NCBI GenBank assembly: GCA_963921825.1 | Contig: OY997592.1 | Coordinates: 64,252,336 to 64,316,335 of the forward strand | Direction: 5' to 3' | Length of the DNA stretch: 64,000 nt | DNA from: Erodium maritimum | Taxonomy: Eukaryota; Streptophyta; Magnoliopsida; Geraniales; Geraniaceae | Shown here: positions 23,511 to 36,322 of the stretch, piece by piece | Layout of the letters: each line of letters begins with the position of its first letter | Numbering within the stretch: the stretch's first letter is position 1 | Notes under the pieces: generated by a model | What the model was told of the DNA's origin: nothing | The model's input: the letters and a program-made list of their open reading frames with translations, nothing else | Database searches by the model: none | Made by a program: the position numbers and the translations under genes

Positions 23511-25189
23511 AGCACTAACACGTCGGCGGTCAACACTACAAGCGACAAAGACAGTTCAAGTGAGTAATACCCACCCGAACATAAAAACCCCTATAACGAT
23601 ACTGAAAGAAAAAAATTGAAAGGCCTAAACACTCTCTAGCGGTCAACACCTTAAAACGGCGAGTCCTAACCACAATAGTGGAAGGAAGCAAATGCATATC
23701 AAACAGAAATTGTTAAAGGGGAAAAGTGGGGACACAAAACTTAAGCTGAAGAGAGGTATATACCAATATCAATACCACGACGAACCGCTAGACTCACGAT
23801 GATCAACACCCAGGAGGATGAAGAAACGCATCCCACGCCCGTATCTTAAGCGAGACATCATGCAACCATACGAACCACAAGAAACAGGAAGAGCATCTCC
23901 ACAACGATCCAAATCCTGTATGATGAAGAACCATGTCTCATAGTCAGAGATGGAAACAAACACCTTCAATGACCCGAAAGATGCTCCACCGACGAGACCG
24001 CGAGGGGCGGATTTAAACAATAGAACTCGTAGTCAGTCCTCCACAGCCTAAATCGGTCAACACCGAGAAGGCCTAAGGGGAGGACCGTTATTTCTACCGA
24101 GTACGAGCTCTGACCTCCAAGCAGGCAGCAACATGTAAAAAATCCTAGAGATCCAAAGCTGGAACTCGAGTTGAGCGTTCCGAAACCAAGAACGGTTACT
24201 CCTCACCGGTAAAAACCAAACGAGAACCCAAAGGAGAAGGCCTTTAATGATACCGAGCACGAGCTAACCCGAACCCGGAGAGATCTAACACCACTGCAAG
24301 TAGAGAAACGCAATGCCACACAAAAGCTGCACATGTACCGAATAAGAAAAACCAGTACCGGCGAGGACCCATATATTCGAAAAACGCTCTAAATGACCAC
24401 ACCAAAAGATACAGACTTCCAGAACTATACCACGACCACGACCCGCTACCAAGACTACAATCAACACCGCATGAAAAGCCGAAGTAGAGTAGAAGACCTA
24501 ACAACATTTTAGACCCGAACTGGCCCAAATCGAATCGGTCCAAACATGCCCAAACCTGCCTTGTCTTGACCCGACCCGCCCCAATCCAACCTGCCTGATC
24601 CAACCTACCCTGAACTAACCCGACCAAATATGACCCGTCCTAGACGCAAGGACGAGGTAAGCGAGCACGGACTCCGGCCGAGTTTCCTACGTGACGAACT
24701 CTAGAAACCCTATCCACAAAGGAGAAGCTACACCAACAGGGCACCACCACGACACGAGAGGAATGGGACCCATGAGCAACGAAGGGCAGAAGCTGACTCC
24801 GACGGCACACTTGCAAAACTCGAAAATAGTAGGAGCTCCGGTGAGCCACCACGCAGACCAACAAACCTGACCCTGGTAAGCACACAGAGACGAGCAAGGA
24901 GCAGGGTGAAGCACACGACGACAAGGAACTAAAGATCCGGCGAGGCTGTAAAAACCGGAGAAGCAAGGGACTAGAAGAAAGAAAAGAGAGGAGAAGAAAG
25001 GGGTGAGGAGGAGGTCACCACCGGAAACCACCATGGCCGGATCCAGTGGAGACGAAGGAAAATGGGGATGGCGGCTAGGGTTTCAGAAGAAGGAGGTTGA
25101 GAGCTTTTTTTTTTCTGGGGGGTGGGGGGGACCAGGCTTTTTCTTCTACTGGTGTTGGAATTGTATCTTGTTGTCCATGATGATACTAC

Positions 25190-25640
25190 TTTGAAGTTCT
25201 TATACTATCCTCAATGGAATTATACGGATTCGGTCTAATTCCGGTCTAATTGGGTGATTTTTTTGGAAAAGTGAGAGAGATTCGACCCGATTCATGGGTG
25301 TATTGTTTTTAGTGTCGTAGTTGGAATAGACAGATTGGTCTATTCCAAGTATATTGCGTAGAATAAAAATCGAAAATATGTTCAAATCAATGTGTTTATC
25401 AAAATGTCAGATGACTCGACCCGATGAAAATACATTTATTAATATTTCTCGTAAGCTTGAATAGAAGTACAATGCAATACGATCTTCATGTAAGCCTCTT
25501 GGACGTTGAGTAATGGGTCTGGGGGTGAAATATGATGGATGAATTCCAATTATTTTTTAGGTATTTCATAATCAAAGATGACAAGTGACATGGATTCGCT
25601 AATGTCATTACTACAATAACACATCAAGTCTTGTCAGTGA
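25190..25640. other. Spacer, no feature recognised
   Basis: This stretch has moderate AT content and only short chance frames. I saw no element ends in it. Confidence 0.4.
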
Positions 25641-25659
25641 ACATGTAAAGACGGTCACG

Positions 25660-26620
25660 GGAAAAAATCAGTTGCGTTTTGTAGCAATGCCATCAGGGAA
25701 CCAACGTCCCTCGTCATTTTTTTATTATGGACAACTAAGGTACAATTTAAAGTCTTCATGCACATCACACCTCCAAAATCAATTACTGGCCCTCCGTCGT
25801 CCCTTGCTCCGCCTTCCTTTATTGACAAAGGTTGACCTTCTTGTATTGTGCGATAGGGAGCCTTCGACTATTGCCCGGGATGGATATTGTGTCTACAACT
25901 CCAACCACAATTTCAGCTCCTCCGCCATCCCCGGCTATTGATCTCTGTTTTGCCAAACGTTTGACCATCTTGTATTGTGCGATGGAGACCTTATTTTTTT
26001 TCCAACCGTTTGGCATATCACTTGTTATCTTTGATTACGGTTGTGTCTACGACTGCATTCAACTTGGATGGTCCCGCACGAGATTCCACTAATGCTGCCA
26101 GACGAACTCGTGTCCGTATTTGTCGGCATAAACCTCATCAGCAATGTCCATCACAAGCGCTTCGGACCAACCGGGTTGGTAAATGCGCTTCATCTGCCCC
26201 TAGCACTCATTCAAGTTCTTCACCTTCCGGTTGAAGACGGTCCAATGATAGTTGCACTTCTCGGTTGGCTGCTTAATCGTGAGGGATTGACGGGTCACGT
26301 GAGCGAGCTCCCCCCGTATGGCTTCCCAAAATACATCGTCGGATTGGTCACGACCTTGCTCTACATATCTGAGCCACGCACACCCCAATGCGGACTCCTC
26401 AGGCCGACTCCATTTCCAGTACATGCGTAGCATTCTCGGCGGGTTGACGTTCAACCATGTGTACAAGACCATCGACGGGATTTGAGTTCCCGATTCCGGC
26501 TGGCCATCGTATGGGGGGTCAAGCTGAACCCCAACACCGTGGAAGAGCCTTGAAGAGGATTGTTGTTGGCCATTAGAGGAGATTCAAACGGAAGATACAC
26601 AACAAGTGGAAAAGAGGCAG
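25660..26620 (-). mobile_element. PIF/Harbinger ORF1 (Myb/SANT-like) remnant
   Basis: On the minus strand, 26580-26200 encodes a trihelix/Myb-like domain typical of PIF/Harbinger ORF1 and its plant relatives: EESALGCAWLRY, then FWEAIRGELAHVT and SLTIKQPTEKCNYHWTVFN. The downstream part (26200-25700) is frame-broken and would be the coiled C-terminal region. It contains a near-duplicate TCTTGTATTGTGCGAT at 25838 and 25969. No transposase and no terminal repeats were found, so this is a fragment. Confidence 0.6.
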
Positions 26621-26984
26621 TGACCAGTGGGGAAACGGTGGTGGCGCAACTTTAGTGGAGACACGGTGTCGACGTTCCGGGGGAAATTATGGTGGTAGAA
26701 ACGCCGGAGGCGTGGAAGCGTGAGGTAGAGAAGGTCTGAGGTAGATAAACGGGTGCAGAAGAAGTAGTGAGGAAGCCGAAGAAACGGTTATAGAAGAATT
26801 ATTGAGAAAGACGAAGAAACAGGTGCAGAATAAGTAGTGAGGAAGACGAATCGTTGAGTTCATTGAAGCCCTAATCGTGCCATGCGGCACACTCTGATTC
26901 GTTGGTCACGATACGGCTGGGTCCTAAATCCGTCGATTCGACGGGTCCTTGAGTCTATAAGACTCTCGACGTCGAATCTACAAT

Positions 26985-27066
26985 TTCGCAGATTCGACAT
27001 AGACCCGACTCACTTTTTCAGATTCGACACAGACCCGGCTCACTTTCTCAAATTCGACGCAGATTT
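26985..27066. repeat. Short tandem repeat, about 34-bp period
   Basis: The unit CAGATTCGACACAGACCCG followed by CTCACTTT is repeated with changes about two and a half times. It lies just outside the Harbinger ORF1 remnant and resembles the subterminal repeats seen at 57730-57880. Confidence 0.6.
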
Positions 27067-27069
27067 TTA

Positions 27070-27958
27070 ACGTTACGTCGGATTTAACGCCTAATCGATT
27101 CGCTATTTCGACGTCATTGTTGATAGCTTTATTGTTTATCATATTTCCAAGCTCTAGTTCTGACACTTATTTTTGTGTCCTACATTGATTGGCAATCAAT
27201 TGACAAACTCAAAGAAGTTCCATTGAACAATTTAAGGTTTGTGGGGGCACGTTAAATCCTTACTTATCTAAAAACACCTTGTGCCTGTATAAAAAAATAG
27301 AAAAAAAAAATAGCAGGTTATAGGGAGAGAAGAGAAGTGTGGGTACGTATGTGGCGGCAGGTCCGATAAGCGTTACGCCAAGTGTCAGTGGTCGGTCCAT
27401 TAAATGACTAATCTCGTTTTTGGCCTCTCTTTTCAATTACGGTTGCACCAACTCTTCGTTTTTAACTATAAACTCTAACCCCACCATTAGTTGCTGCTTT
27501 CCATTGCTTCACTTTTCGATTCTTTTCTTGCTCAAAAATACCCATTTAGGGTTTATTTGGACACTTGTTTTATATTTGTGAGTGAAAATATTTGAATTTT
27601 ACTTTCAATAAATATTGAATTTTACTTATGTTCAATTTAGAAAGATAACTTTTGTATGATTATGTGACTATAATAGTGTCAACTAGACAAAATATTACTT
27701 TTTGTTTATCATTTATATGGGTTCGCAAAGAAAAATTTACATTTTGTTAATATTCGTCGTAAACAATTGGTTGCAGATTTAGGTGTTATTATATTTTTTA
27801 GAATACCAAACTATAAGTGTTAAGACTTTGATCATGGAGTGAGTACTTAGATTTAAAGAAAACATTTACCATCCAACATTATTTATGAGGTGATAATGTG
27901 ATTCACGTGCTGTGATGAATAGCAATGCACTGTGTTCTCCCAATGTATCTGATTACTC
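27070..27958. other. AT-rich intergenic DNA
   Basis: No credible coding region or repeat end was seen. The interval ends at the TSD of the next retroposon. Confidence 0.4.
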
Positions 27959-27975
27959 ATGTCCTGAAGCTATGT

Positions 27976-30900
27976 TTTTTGTTATGAGCAAATTTTTATT
28001 ATAAGATCAAATTTTCAAACCGAAAACAAAGTTAAGAAGAACTCTCATATAAATCTGAGCATGTCTTAAAGACACCTCAAACCAGAGAAAATATATTAAA
28101 GCCTAATCCAACTCAAAAGTTCGAACTCATGGGTGGAAACACCAATATGTATATCAAGAGGTCAATTTATCCACACATTTTCGATGTGAGACTCACACTT
28201 CAACAAAACACAACCCAACAGTGGGTACCATACAGGTTTAATTACCCAGATATTGCTAACATGAAGTAAACAACTAAGTCTAATACACTGAAAATACAAC
28301 CATTAAAAACACGAAGATAACTTACACCAAACAAGTAGGTCTAAAAATCTTGATTTTGCTACCATGACGCACTAGAAGGGAAGATCACAAAATCTTAACC
28401 CCAAGAGAACCAAAAGAACTAAAATAAAAACATGTCTTGTACCCAAATTTTGCAAACCTTAAGCATAGATCGAGAGGGAAAATAACCGAGATGAAAACAG
28501 AGAAACCCACAACCAGCAAAGGGAACACCGCCTACCTATCGTTGTAAGGTACTCGGATAAATGGGAAGACTAGGACTGTCACGCCCCAAATCCGATTTTG
28601 ACCGGACTCGAGACGTGAGCTTTGAACAAGAAATAATTTAAGTAAAATTTAAGTAATAAAGCTTAAAATAATGATCTGCGATTCATAAATTCGAATAAAA
28701 GAGTCAGCAGCTCTTAATTAAACCGTAAAGACAATAAATAGTTCAAAACGTTGTACGTCACTAGACCTACTAGACAAGACCTTGCCAGCTCCCAAGCTCA
28801 GTTGTGTCCTGCTAGCACAAATCCCGCTCAACACTTGAAACACAACAATGTAAGGGGTGAGCTTTCGCCCAGTAGAGAAAGTAGTTAAGGTAATGAACAT
28901 CGACTCACCACCACGAGTAACCGTCCAATTAGGGCATACTAGTACATCATAACTAACTGTCAAACCGGGGTTCATAGCCAAACTTACAACACGTTCAACG
29001 ACCACTTTCACAAAGCAAAATATTAACCAAACAACACACGTATCATACACAAAAGCAACCAACACATGTCCCGTACTGCAGTCCCCGAATTACCATCATA
29101 TCATCGCGTCATCTCGGATAGCCCCTCGGTCCAAAGGCAACACATGCGTCGGGGCGACCGAAAACGTTCCCTAAGAACGCATCTCATCGGAGGGCCCATA
29201 AATGTTCCCAAAGGACCATAGATCATCAGGGTGGAACACGACCCGTAGGCCCAATCACGACCCGTAGGCCTCATACGACCCATAGGCCCAATCATTTTCA
29301 ACGTCTCTGGCTATCACAGTCCGTCCCATTTATGTCGTACCAGATCACGAAGCCTCGGTGCCGACACCTTCCCGTCACGTAGACTCGGGGTAACATCCCA
29401 GACCGGAAATCCCTCAGTCGGATGTCTTCCTGTCACGTAGACTCAGGGCCTCACGTACAACGGACCGACACATACCTCGGTCGTAAGTCCTCCCGTCATA
29501 GAGACTCGGGGTATCAATCACGCCATCCTTGGCCTCGATACACTACACCGGAACTATCCCTCGGTGTAAGTACCACTCCGATAACACACATCAAGAGTAT
29601 AACACGCATCACAAAGACATAGTTCAATCGCGGTATACCAACCAGACCAAACTCACCACAACACACAAACCAATCTATCAATCATCCGGTCATATCACAA
29701 TCAAGGACTCACATTACAACAGACACGACACACTTGCCCACACACAGTCACAATCATGTAACACCGAGTATAATCTGATTTAGACTCTCACGCAGCGGTT
29801 ATAACACACAGCACGTAATCCTAAGGCTCGACATGGCCCATCTACCAGCACGGCAACTTCCCAGAATATTGAAAGCGGCTAACACTAGTGAATCACATCC
29901 TACATGTTACTAAGACTCGTCCAGCTATTTAATAATATAAACGTCTGTTCCAGTTTTATTATTACCTAGCATGCATACTAGTAACTTTCCGTAATTAAAC
30001 CGGTATTCGCTACTTTCCCTACCTTAAGAAGAACCAACGGCTGCGTCTCCTAGCTGCTGACGTTCTGGCTCACTACCTCCGGTCTTCTCTATGATCGAAG
30101 CCGGACTCTAAAATAACACGGAAAGTTATAATTAATAACGGTTCCAACGTTAAAACCAACAAGTTGCCTTTTAAACTCGAACGGGCTAGAAGAAGGATTA
30201 TACGACGAATCGGGTTCGAGCATCCGAGCCCCGAGTACAGAACTCAGTGCACGTTTCCCAAGGCATGGTTCCCAATGCACGGATCCTGAGGCACGATTCC
30301 CAATGAAAGGTCCCGAGGCACAGTTCCCGAGGTGTCCAATTCAGCGCTCCCGCTTTTACTCCCGTTGTAAGTCCGATTTAACAGTCCGGTTTATCGTCCG
30401 ACGTTCCAGATTTGTTCCAAGGTCCAAAAACAATCCTTTTTTTTTTATTTAAATCAGTTTTTGTTTTTAAAACACTTTTAAATCCTTTTTCCATTATGTC
30501 TTTAATTAAATATGATTTTCGTTTTAATTTTCTTTTAGTTTCAACAGTTTATGTCCCAAAATAGCTTAGGAAAGTCAAACGGGAAGAAGAGAAAGGGGTT
30601 TGGTTTTGAACTCCGACCGACCACCGGCGGTGACAAAACCGGCTGAGGCCTCACGGTGGTTGCGACACTCACCGTAGGGGAAAAGAGCAGCGGCGGCGGT
30701 TGCAGTCGTGGGAGCGGCGGAGCACGGTTCTCTCGCCTCAGATCTGAACCGGCTCGGGTTTCGTCCCGGATCTGGTGAGCGCGCCGACGAGCCCGTCTCG
30801 GCTCAGGGCGTGCACGGCGACGGAGAGTAGCTCGGGCGTGGAGATGAGGGAAAGGAAACCGAGGGAGAGGGAGAGAAGGGGCTCGGATTTGAGGAGCGTG

Positions 30901-32192
30901 GCATCGGCGATGCTCGAGCTGGATGGAGAGGTGGTGAGGGAGACGGTGGAGAGAGGTTCGAAGAAGAAAAGGGAGAGAGGGTTCGGAGGTGAGGACGCAG
31001 TCGGCGATGAGAAAGAGAGGGAGGTGGTGGGTCGGCTGCGTAAGGATTGAGAGGGGGAGAGCGTGGCGTGAGGGAAGAGGAAGATGTGACGCTGAAGCCC
31101 TAAAACGCGCTTAAGTAACACGGGCTAAATGGGCTTCAGGCGGCGTGTTGGGCCGCACGGCCCAAAGCGAAGAAGCGAGGCCGGGTCAGAGCGGGCCTGC
31201 TCAGACGGGGTCTGCTGGTCGGATCTGGTCCAGCCCGGTCCAACCCCTTACTTTTTTTTTTGCAAAAGCTCCAAAACTTCGCTCCGTTTTTCAACCTCGA
31301 TGTTCCAATCGAACAACTTTAAAACTCAACGGACAACTAACCCTTACCCTGAAAAACCAGTTCAAGACCCCCGAATCCCTACCCAGAAATCCTCAACGCG
31401 CCGTTAGGCATAATCCCAACAATGACCAACACCGGATGTTGGGCCTCGACCTTAGTACCGACGCCAAGGGAAAGAAGATTAAAGATAGAAATAAAAGAGA
31501 GTTGAAACTGGTTAGACATAGGAAAAGAGGAAGAAGTAAATTACACGATCTGCACTCTCAAATCTCAGAAATAGAGATCTTACCGGTGGCATACACCTAA
31601 TTGACAACCACAAGGGGAGAGGCTCAGTCAAGAGAACAGGGCAACAGATCTGGTAAGGGAGGAGTGAGGTTGTGAAGAAAGGAAGCGAACACACAGACAC
31701 AAAAATCCTTACCGAGGAACAAGGTGCGATAGCTATGATGGAGAACGAAGGTGTAGATGCTTCCGCAAAGCCTGAGAAGAAGAAGAAGAAAATAGTGGAT
31801 CTGGAGCCGGGAGCCACGCCGCGAGAAATCGAACCCAGGAGAAGACGAGAAGCAAATCGAAAGGTAAGCAGAACCAGATCTCGTCATCCACACCCCGGAT
31901 GGTGAGGAAAAATGTCTCACGCAGATCAGATGGTTTCGTCGTCGTCGATGGTGTCATCGTTGCCGATGGTGACGAGCAGCACCGCTACGCTGGAATAGGG
32001 AGGCTACGACGGGGAAATGGGGAAAGGAGAGCTAAGAGAGAGGGGAAGAGAGGAGTACCACCAGTGACTCTCGTGGCTGACGCCATGAAAATCACTGACG
32101 ACGACGAGGATAAAGGGGTGAGGGAACTTGGGTTAGGAGCTGAACAGTTTAGAGAGAAGAGAGAGCTTCCCTCTCTTCCAAAGAGTTGTTGT
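27976..32192 (-). mobile_element. LINE-derived retroposon split by a solo LTR, 17-bp TSD
   Basis: ATGTCCTGAAGCTATGT (27959-27975) is repeated as ATGTCCTAAAGCTATGT at 32193-32209, one mismatch in 17. The minus-strand 3' end lies at the left (T-run at 27976-27980). Its first 120 bp match the fragment at 45112-45290 (GAAAACAAAGTTAAGAAGAA block). The body is interrupted by the LTR at 28577-31421. Without the LTR and its 5-bp duplication the retroposon is about 1.37 kb. The 5' part (31427-32192) has the Glu/Lys/Arg-rich plus-strand frames typical of a reversed LINE 5' UTR. No RT is present. Confidence 0.75.
28577..31421 (-). mobile_element. Solo LTR, Ty3/gypsy type, about 2.85 kb
   Basis: The low-coordinate end is TGTCACGCCCCAAATCCG, as in the LTR at 8352, and the high end is CATAATCCCAACA, giving TG...CA on both strands. 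The 5 bp outside are AGGAC (28572-28576) and ATGAC (31422-31426), one mismatch. Several interior blocks match the LTR at 8352-11401. No internal gypsy sequence is attached, so it looks like the product of LTR-LTR recombination. Its right half (30600-31400) is GC-rich with spurious long frames. Confidence 0.7.
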
Positions 32193-32257
32193 ATGTCCTA
32201 AAGCTATGTAATCGTGATTATGCGTTTGAATCGAGATTATGCGTTTGAATCTCACTA

Positions 32258-33700
32258 GAGCACCCACAATGTGAGTGAATGAATCAGTCTATTCTTATCT
32301 AATTAAATTAAATCAAATAATTTTTAACTGAGGTATATTTTTTTACGGTAAAAATAGATCGATTCGGTTAAATATTATGAAAATTACTAAAATACCATTG
32401 AACAAAACTATTTTATTTTACTTCAGATTACATAACCTAGCCAACACCCTGAAACATGAGAATAAATCTCATTAAATTTAAAATGAAGAACAACTTTCAA
32501 GTACATCATCAACAAATTACAAAATCAAGCGTACAACACATCACACCAACCTATTCATCCTCTTTTTCATGCCATTGAAAAAGAGCCTATGGGCCGTCAA
32601 ATCCTCTAGGTCCATGTAAGAAGTATCACCGTCTTGGAGTAAGCTGAACTCGCGCATGACAGACTGTGACACAACAAGTGACTCCCGGCGGTGCTTCTCA
32701 ATGCTGGCTAAGCTTTTGGCCAACTTCGGATTAAGTGTCACAGCGACCGGTGACTTCCCCTCATCCTTGGCCTTCCTCGTCTTTACCCTCAAGCCGACAA
32801 TCGCGTACAAGTCTTGGACACCCCCTTTACGACCTCTTCTTTGACGGCTACAAGGATGTCCATCTCATACATTGAGGTGCTAAGGCCTGGTGTTCTGGGC
32901 ATGCGACGTTCGTGGTCGCGGTGAACTCCTCGGTGGTCGGGTTGAACTCGTTCTCAAACCGTTGCCTCCAGCAAGGCTTTTCTCGCATGAGGTTCTAACA
33001 ATGCTTTCATGAGAAGACATGGTCATACTTCTCAATGTATTCCCACTCCACGTCGGCCAAATTTGTTCGTCTGACCGCGACAGATGTGCTCGAACTTCAA
33101 CCAACACCTTGAAACATCTTCACCTTCTTGTTGGTAATGCTCCAATGTTGTTGGTAGTTCTTTTTCGTGTGCTCATCAATAATCGGGGTTTCCCCGGTTA
33201 CAAGGACAAGCTCCCTCCGGATGTTATCCTAGAATGTATGCCCCGTCTGGTTGGCCTCGTTCCCCAAGTTCTTGGAGTGGTTTAACCATAAAGAAACCAA
33301 TGCTTCCTCTTTTGACTGAGTCCACTTTTGGTAGATCCGGGTCGGTATGGTTTTCTCAAATTGCGACTGTCTAGGGGTGGGTGTGACACGTAGGTGTGTC
33401 ACCAGAGGTGGACAAGGAATTCTCTACACGAGCATCTTATTGAGACATGACCCGAGGAAGGATATTGACCCATGAAAGTTCGTGCAACTCGGGAAAGTAA
33501 ATGACACCGGATACAGGTTAGAGCCGTGGTACACACGGGAGCCTGAGACTAACGTATGCACTGAGGAGGGGACGTATTCTTGTTCCTAAAAGTTTTCCAC
33601 CCTATGGCATGAATAGTGTTTTGAATTAGGTACATAATCCCACTCGCACGTGAATCTAGGAGGAATGATCGTGTTGTTGGGGTAGGCCATATGAGCTGCC
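32258..33700 (-). mobile_element. PIF/Harbinger ORF1 remnant, minus strand
   Basis: The left end GAGCACCCACAATG resembles the terminal repeats at 1345, 57933 (inverted) and 62799. On the minus strand, 33330-32541 encodes pieces of a Myb/SANT-like ORF1: SKEEALVSLWLNHSK, then RRELVLVTGETP, and a C-terminal segment ending EDLTAHRLFFNGMKKRMNRLV in three adjacent frames. Several frameshifts and stops make it a pseudogene. The right terminal repeat was not found and the boundary is a guess. Confidence 0.55.
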
Positions 33701-34919
33701 GGACAAACGGAGATGGACGAACAAAAACGGATGCATGGAATAATTATCGACGAAGACTCTGCAACAATTGTCTTCAGTTAGAATTTGCAGCACGGTGAGG
33801 GCGGAGATTTTATGGTGTTTATCAGAAAATGTCTCACAATCACGACATATCTAGTCATGCTTAGCGTTTCTTCCACAAGACTTGTCGTCGGAGAACCTGT
33901 TGCAACGAGAATGAATGACGGAGAGGAAGAAGGAGGGAGTTATAGAAGCCTAGAGTTCGTGAAGTCGAAGTGTTATGCGTTGGTCTTAGATTCTCCAGCG
34001 TTGTTTCTTCGGATACTAGTGATCAAAGTCAGATGAAAGAATATCGAGATGGTCAGTGTGGTTGGATCCCAAGAGACATGGTCACGTTTCTATATTTTTT
34101 TTCTAGGTTCTTTTTTGTTAGGTTTTGGTTGGTTGTGGCCTTTTTGGGTCAAATAATTGCACTTTGTTGCAGATTGGTGTGCATCAATTGCACGGGTGTG
34201 TGGACTGGTTGTACATTGGTGTGCCCGTTATGTGGCACTTATGGTGTGAACTTTGTTGCACTTTTGGCATGCACGGTATAGTTGCACGTTCTGAACGCAT
34301 TTTGTTGTGTTGCAGGTTTTGATTAGGGGTCAATAATATTATGGCCTAACTTGTCTGAAGTCTCTAATATTTACTGTTGTGTTTGTACGATCATCGATTG
34401 TAAATCATAAAGGATTGTTTGTATATATTCACCGAGTGATATATAAGATTCAAAAATACTCATTACCCCTAAAAAAATACTACAAAATAATCACGTATTA
34501 GAGCATGTACAATGGGTCAAACCGGATGATCAAACTGTATGCTAATTGTACAAAATTAAGGTTTGCAATCCTTAAAATAAATCGTGCTCTACATTGGATA
34601 AACTGGGTAGGGAACCGTACTGTGAGTGGATGTTGAATTGATATTTTGTTGATTTAATTAAATGGTTTATTAAAACAGTAACATTTTGTAAAACTGAAAT
34701 ATATTTTGGTAAAAATAATTAATAATAAAATAAATAAATCAATTGCATTGTATGTTTAATTTCATTGCTCGGGAGCCCGATTCGACCCGAAAAATACTAA
34801 GATTTCGTCGTAAACGGACACTAACGAGTTTTACATTTTAGATAAAAATATTGGGTCCATTTTAAATGTTTCCTAATATTTGTTGTAGTGTAAAATTATC
34901 TATTTATACTTTAATTTTA
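33700..34919. other. Unassigned T-rich and AT-rich DNA
   Basis: The part at 34080-34480 is T/G-rich on the plus strand and ends in an A-rich run (ACCCCTAAAAAAATAC near 34480), as a LINE 3' end would. No TSD was found. At 34503 a TTAGAGCATGTACAATGG resembles a Harbinger-type end, but no partner end is visible. The rest is AT-rich and without a gene. Confidence 0.35.
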
Positions 34920-34935
34920 GACATATCCTATTTAT

Positions 34936-36322
34936 TTTATCAAAACATAAACTGAAAAAGTTTATGGCGGCTGCGCATCCCCTCCCTCTCCTAGGGTTTG
35001 TGGTGATTCTGCGCTTCCATGGCAGTGGAGGCTTTCCAACTCTCCCTTCTGATCATGACACAACGCCGGAGGGTGCAGGGCAGCGACCTGTGTCGCAGGC
35101 GCCGCTGTTGGTCCTTTCGTGTGTTCAAGAGATGCGACTTCTCTCTGTTGGCCCTAGAGGGGGGTCCGTAATTGATGGAGGCAGCGGCGCGTGGGGGCGA
35201 GTGGGCGACTCCGGCGACGGCATCTGTTGGGCGCAGGTAAGATCTGGTAGTTTCACACTGTATCTTGTCTGCTTGGGTATTGAGTTCGCCTCGTCGAGGT
35301 GTTACTGGACTGTTTCGTGGTCTGTTGTTGCCCCACGTCCGACGATCTTCGGCGGTGTGGTTGGTGGTGTTTCGCTGTGGGGAAGGCCGTGGAGAGCTCG
35401 GCGTCAGGTCGATGTGGGGCAGGCCGTTGAGGGATCGGCGGGGTAACAGAGGCGGTGGTTACGTCGGGGACGGGATGGCTTAGGGGTCTACACGCGTCCG
35501 GCATTGAACCGGAGCCGACCCTGTCCCGGGACGGTGGATTCTCGCTGGGGCGCTCCTCGGCGATGAGAAGCAAGGGTGCTCCGAGGCAGGGAGTGGTGCC
35601 GGGGACGATGTCTCTTGTGCCGGTGGGGGAGGAGTCCTCGGAAAAGGAGGCCACGGCGGAAGCTTGGCGAAGAAGCAAGGGCAAGGGAGTAGTGCAAGAG
35701 AACCCTAACCCTAATGGGCCGACTCTAGGCCTTGGGGATGGGATGGGTTGTACGAGATCTGAAGGATCGACAGGGTCAGATGGTGACTTACTTGTAGCAG
35801 CGGCAGGGGGCCTCAAGCACCCCCGCCTGAAGGAATGAGTCCGAGGTGGCCCGGGGAGGGGTGGGTCAACTTTGGCCCCTTCCCGGCGGATGGATGGAGA
35901 CGGCACCATCTTCAGTTGATGTTTATCTCCCCTGCCAGTCCGGTGTCAGCAATCCCGCGTTCAGGAGCCCTACCATTATCAGTCAAGGGAGGACGACGCA
36001 CGCTGACATACCGGGGGAGATGTAGGTCCACCAGTGTTCCCCTAAACGTGGCTGGCTTCGCCTCGTACCAATTGGAAGAAGAATGTTGTACCGGTGTCAC
36101 CAGACGCTATCGCAGATACCCCCTTCATCCACAACCTTTCACTAGAGCCGATTTTATTGCTTTCGTTTCATTTCAGTTTACTAGTTGGTTTGAATTATGT
36201 AGGTGGAGTATGATTACATGCCCACCCAAGTTAGTTTTTGCCTATGTAGGTGGTGTACGGTTTCAGTACCCACCAAACTATTCTCTTATGATTTAATACA
36301 ATTGCATGGTTATCCTAAAAAA
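34936..36322 (+). mobile_element. LINE-derived retroposon, 1.39 kb, 15-bp TSD
   Basis: GACATATCCTATTTA occurs at 34921-34935 and 36324-36338, an exact duplication. The element ends GTTATCCTAAAAAAA. The 5' part (34960-35450) is GC-rich with a CTCCTAGGGTTTGTGG start. Next comes a frame at 35455-35838 that ends like a LINE ORF1 (GGLKHPRLKE). It is followed by the linker module shared with 5650-5832 and 62667-62786, then a short 3' region (36020-36322). ORF2 is absent, so this is an internally deleted LINE copy inserted as a unit. It lies about 0.87 kb upstream of the transporter start. Confidence 0.82.

Larger units (their letters stand above)
18892..23515 (+). mobile_element. Ty1/copia retrotransposon, complete insertion, degraded
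   Basis: This element is a complete insertion flanked by the 5-bp duplication AGCAC (18892-18896 and 23511-23515). The order is 5' LTR, tRNA-Met primer site, gag, protease, integrase, reverse transcriptase, RNase H and a partial 3' LTR, which is the copia order. The coding region has three frameshifts and a nonsense codon. The polypurine tract and the first part of the 3' LTR are missing, so it is inactive. It sits inside an older minus-strand retroposon. Confidence 0.95.
18640..25150 (-). mobile_element. Minus-strand retroposon split by a copia insertion
   Basis: The two pieces are 18640-18891 and 23516-25150. The left piece shares its pattern with the 3' part of the element at 27976-32192 (a GTAGGTCTAAAAA...GATTTTGCTACCATG-like block near 18658 and 28338). 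The right piece carries the GGCGGTCAACAC motif. It ends near 25150 with a minus-strand CT-rich segment containing GAAACCCTAGCCGCC, typical of LINE 5' ends. No RT was seen. The outer boundaries are approximate and no outer TSD was found. The copia TSD AGCAC marks the split. Confidence 0.5.

Noticed and set aside
30738..31121. Pair of opposite frames over 90 codons in the solo LTR
   Set aside because: GC- and purine-rich LTR sequence gives long chance frames; no domain is visible.
32217..32250. Direct repeat GATTATGCGTTTGAATC twice in tandem
   Set aside because: It is a small local duplication next to a TSD, with no evidence of function.
34503..34775. Harbinger-type end TTAGAGCATGTACAATGG suggesting a MITE
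   Set aside because: No matching inverted end or TAA/TTA duplication was found downstream, so only one possible end is seen.
35253..35909. 218-codon minus-strand frame
   Set aside because: It is antisense to the ORF1-like frame and linker of a retroposon, with Pro/Ser/Arg bias from GC-rich sequence.
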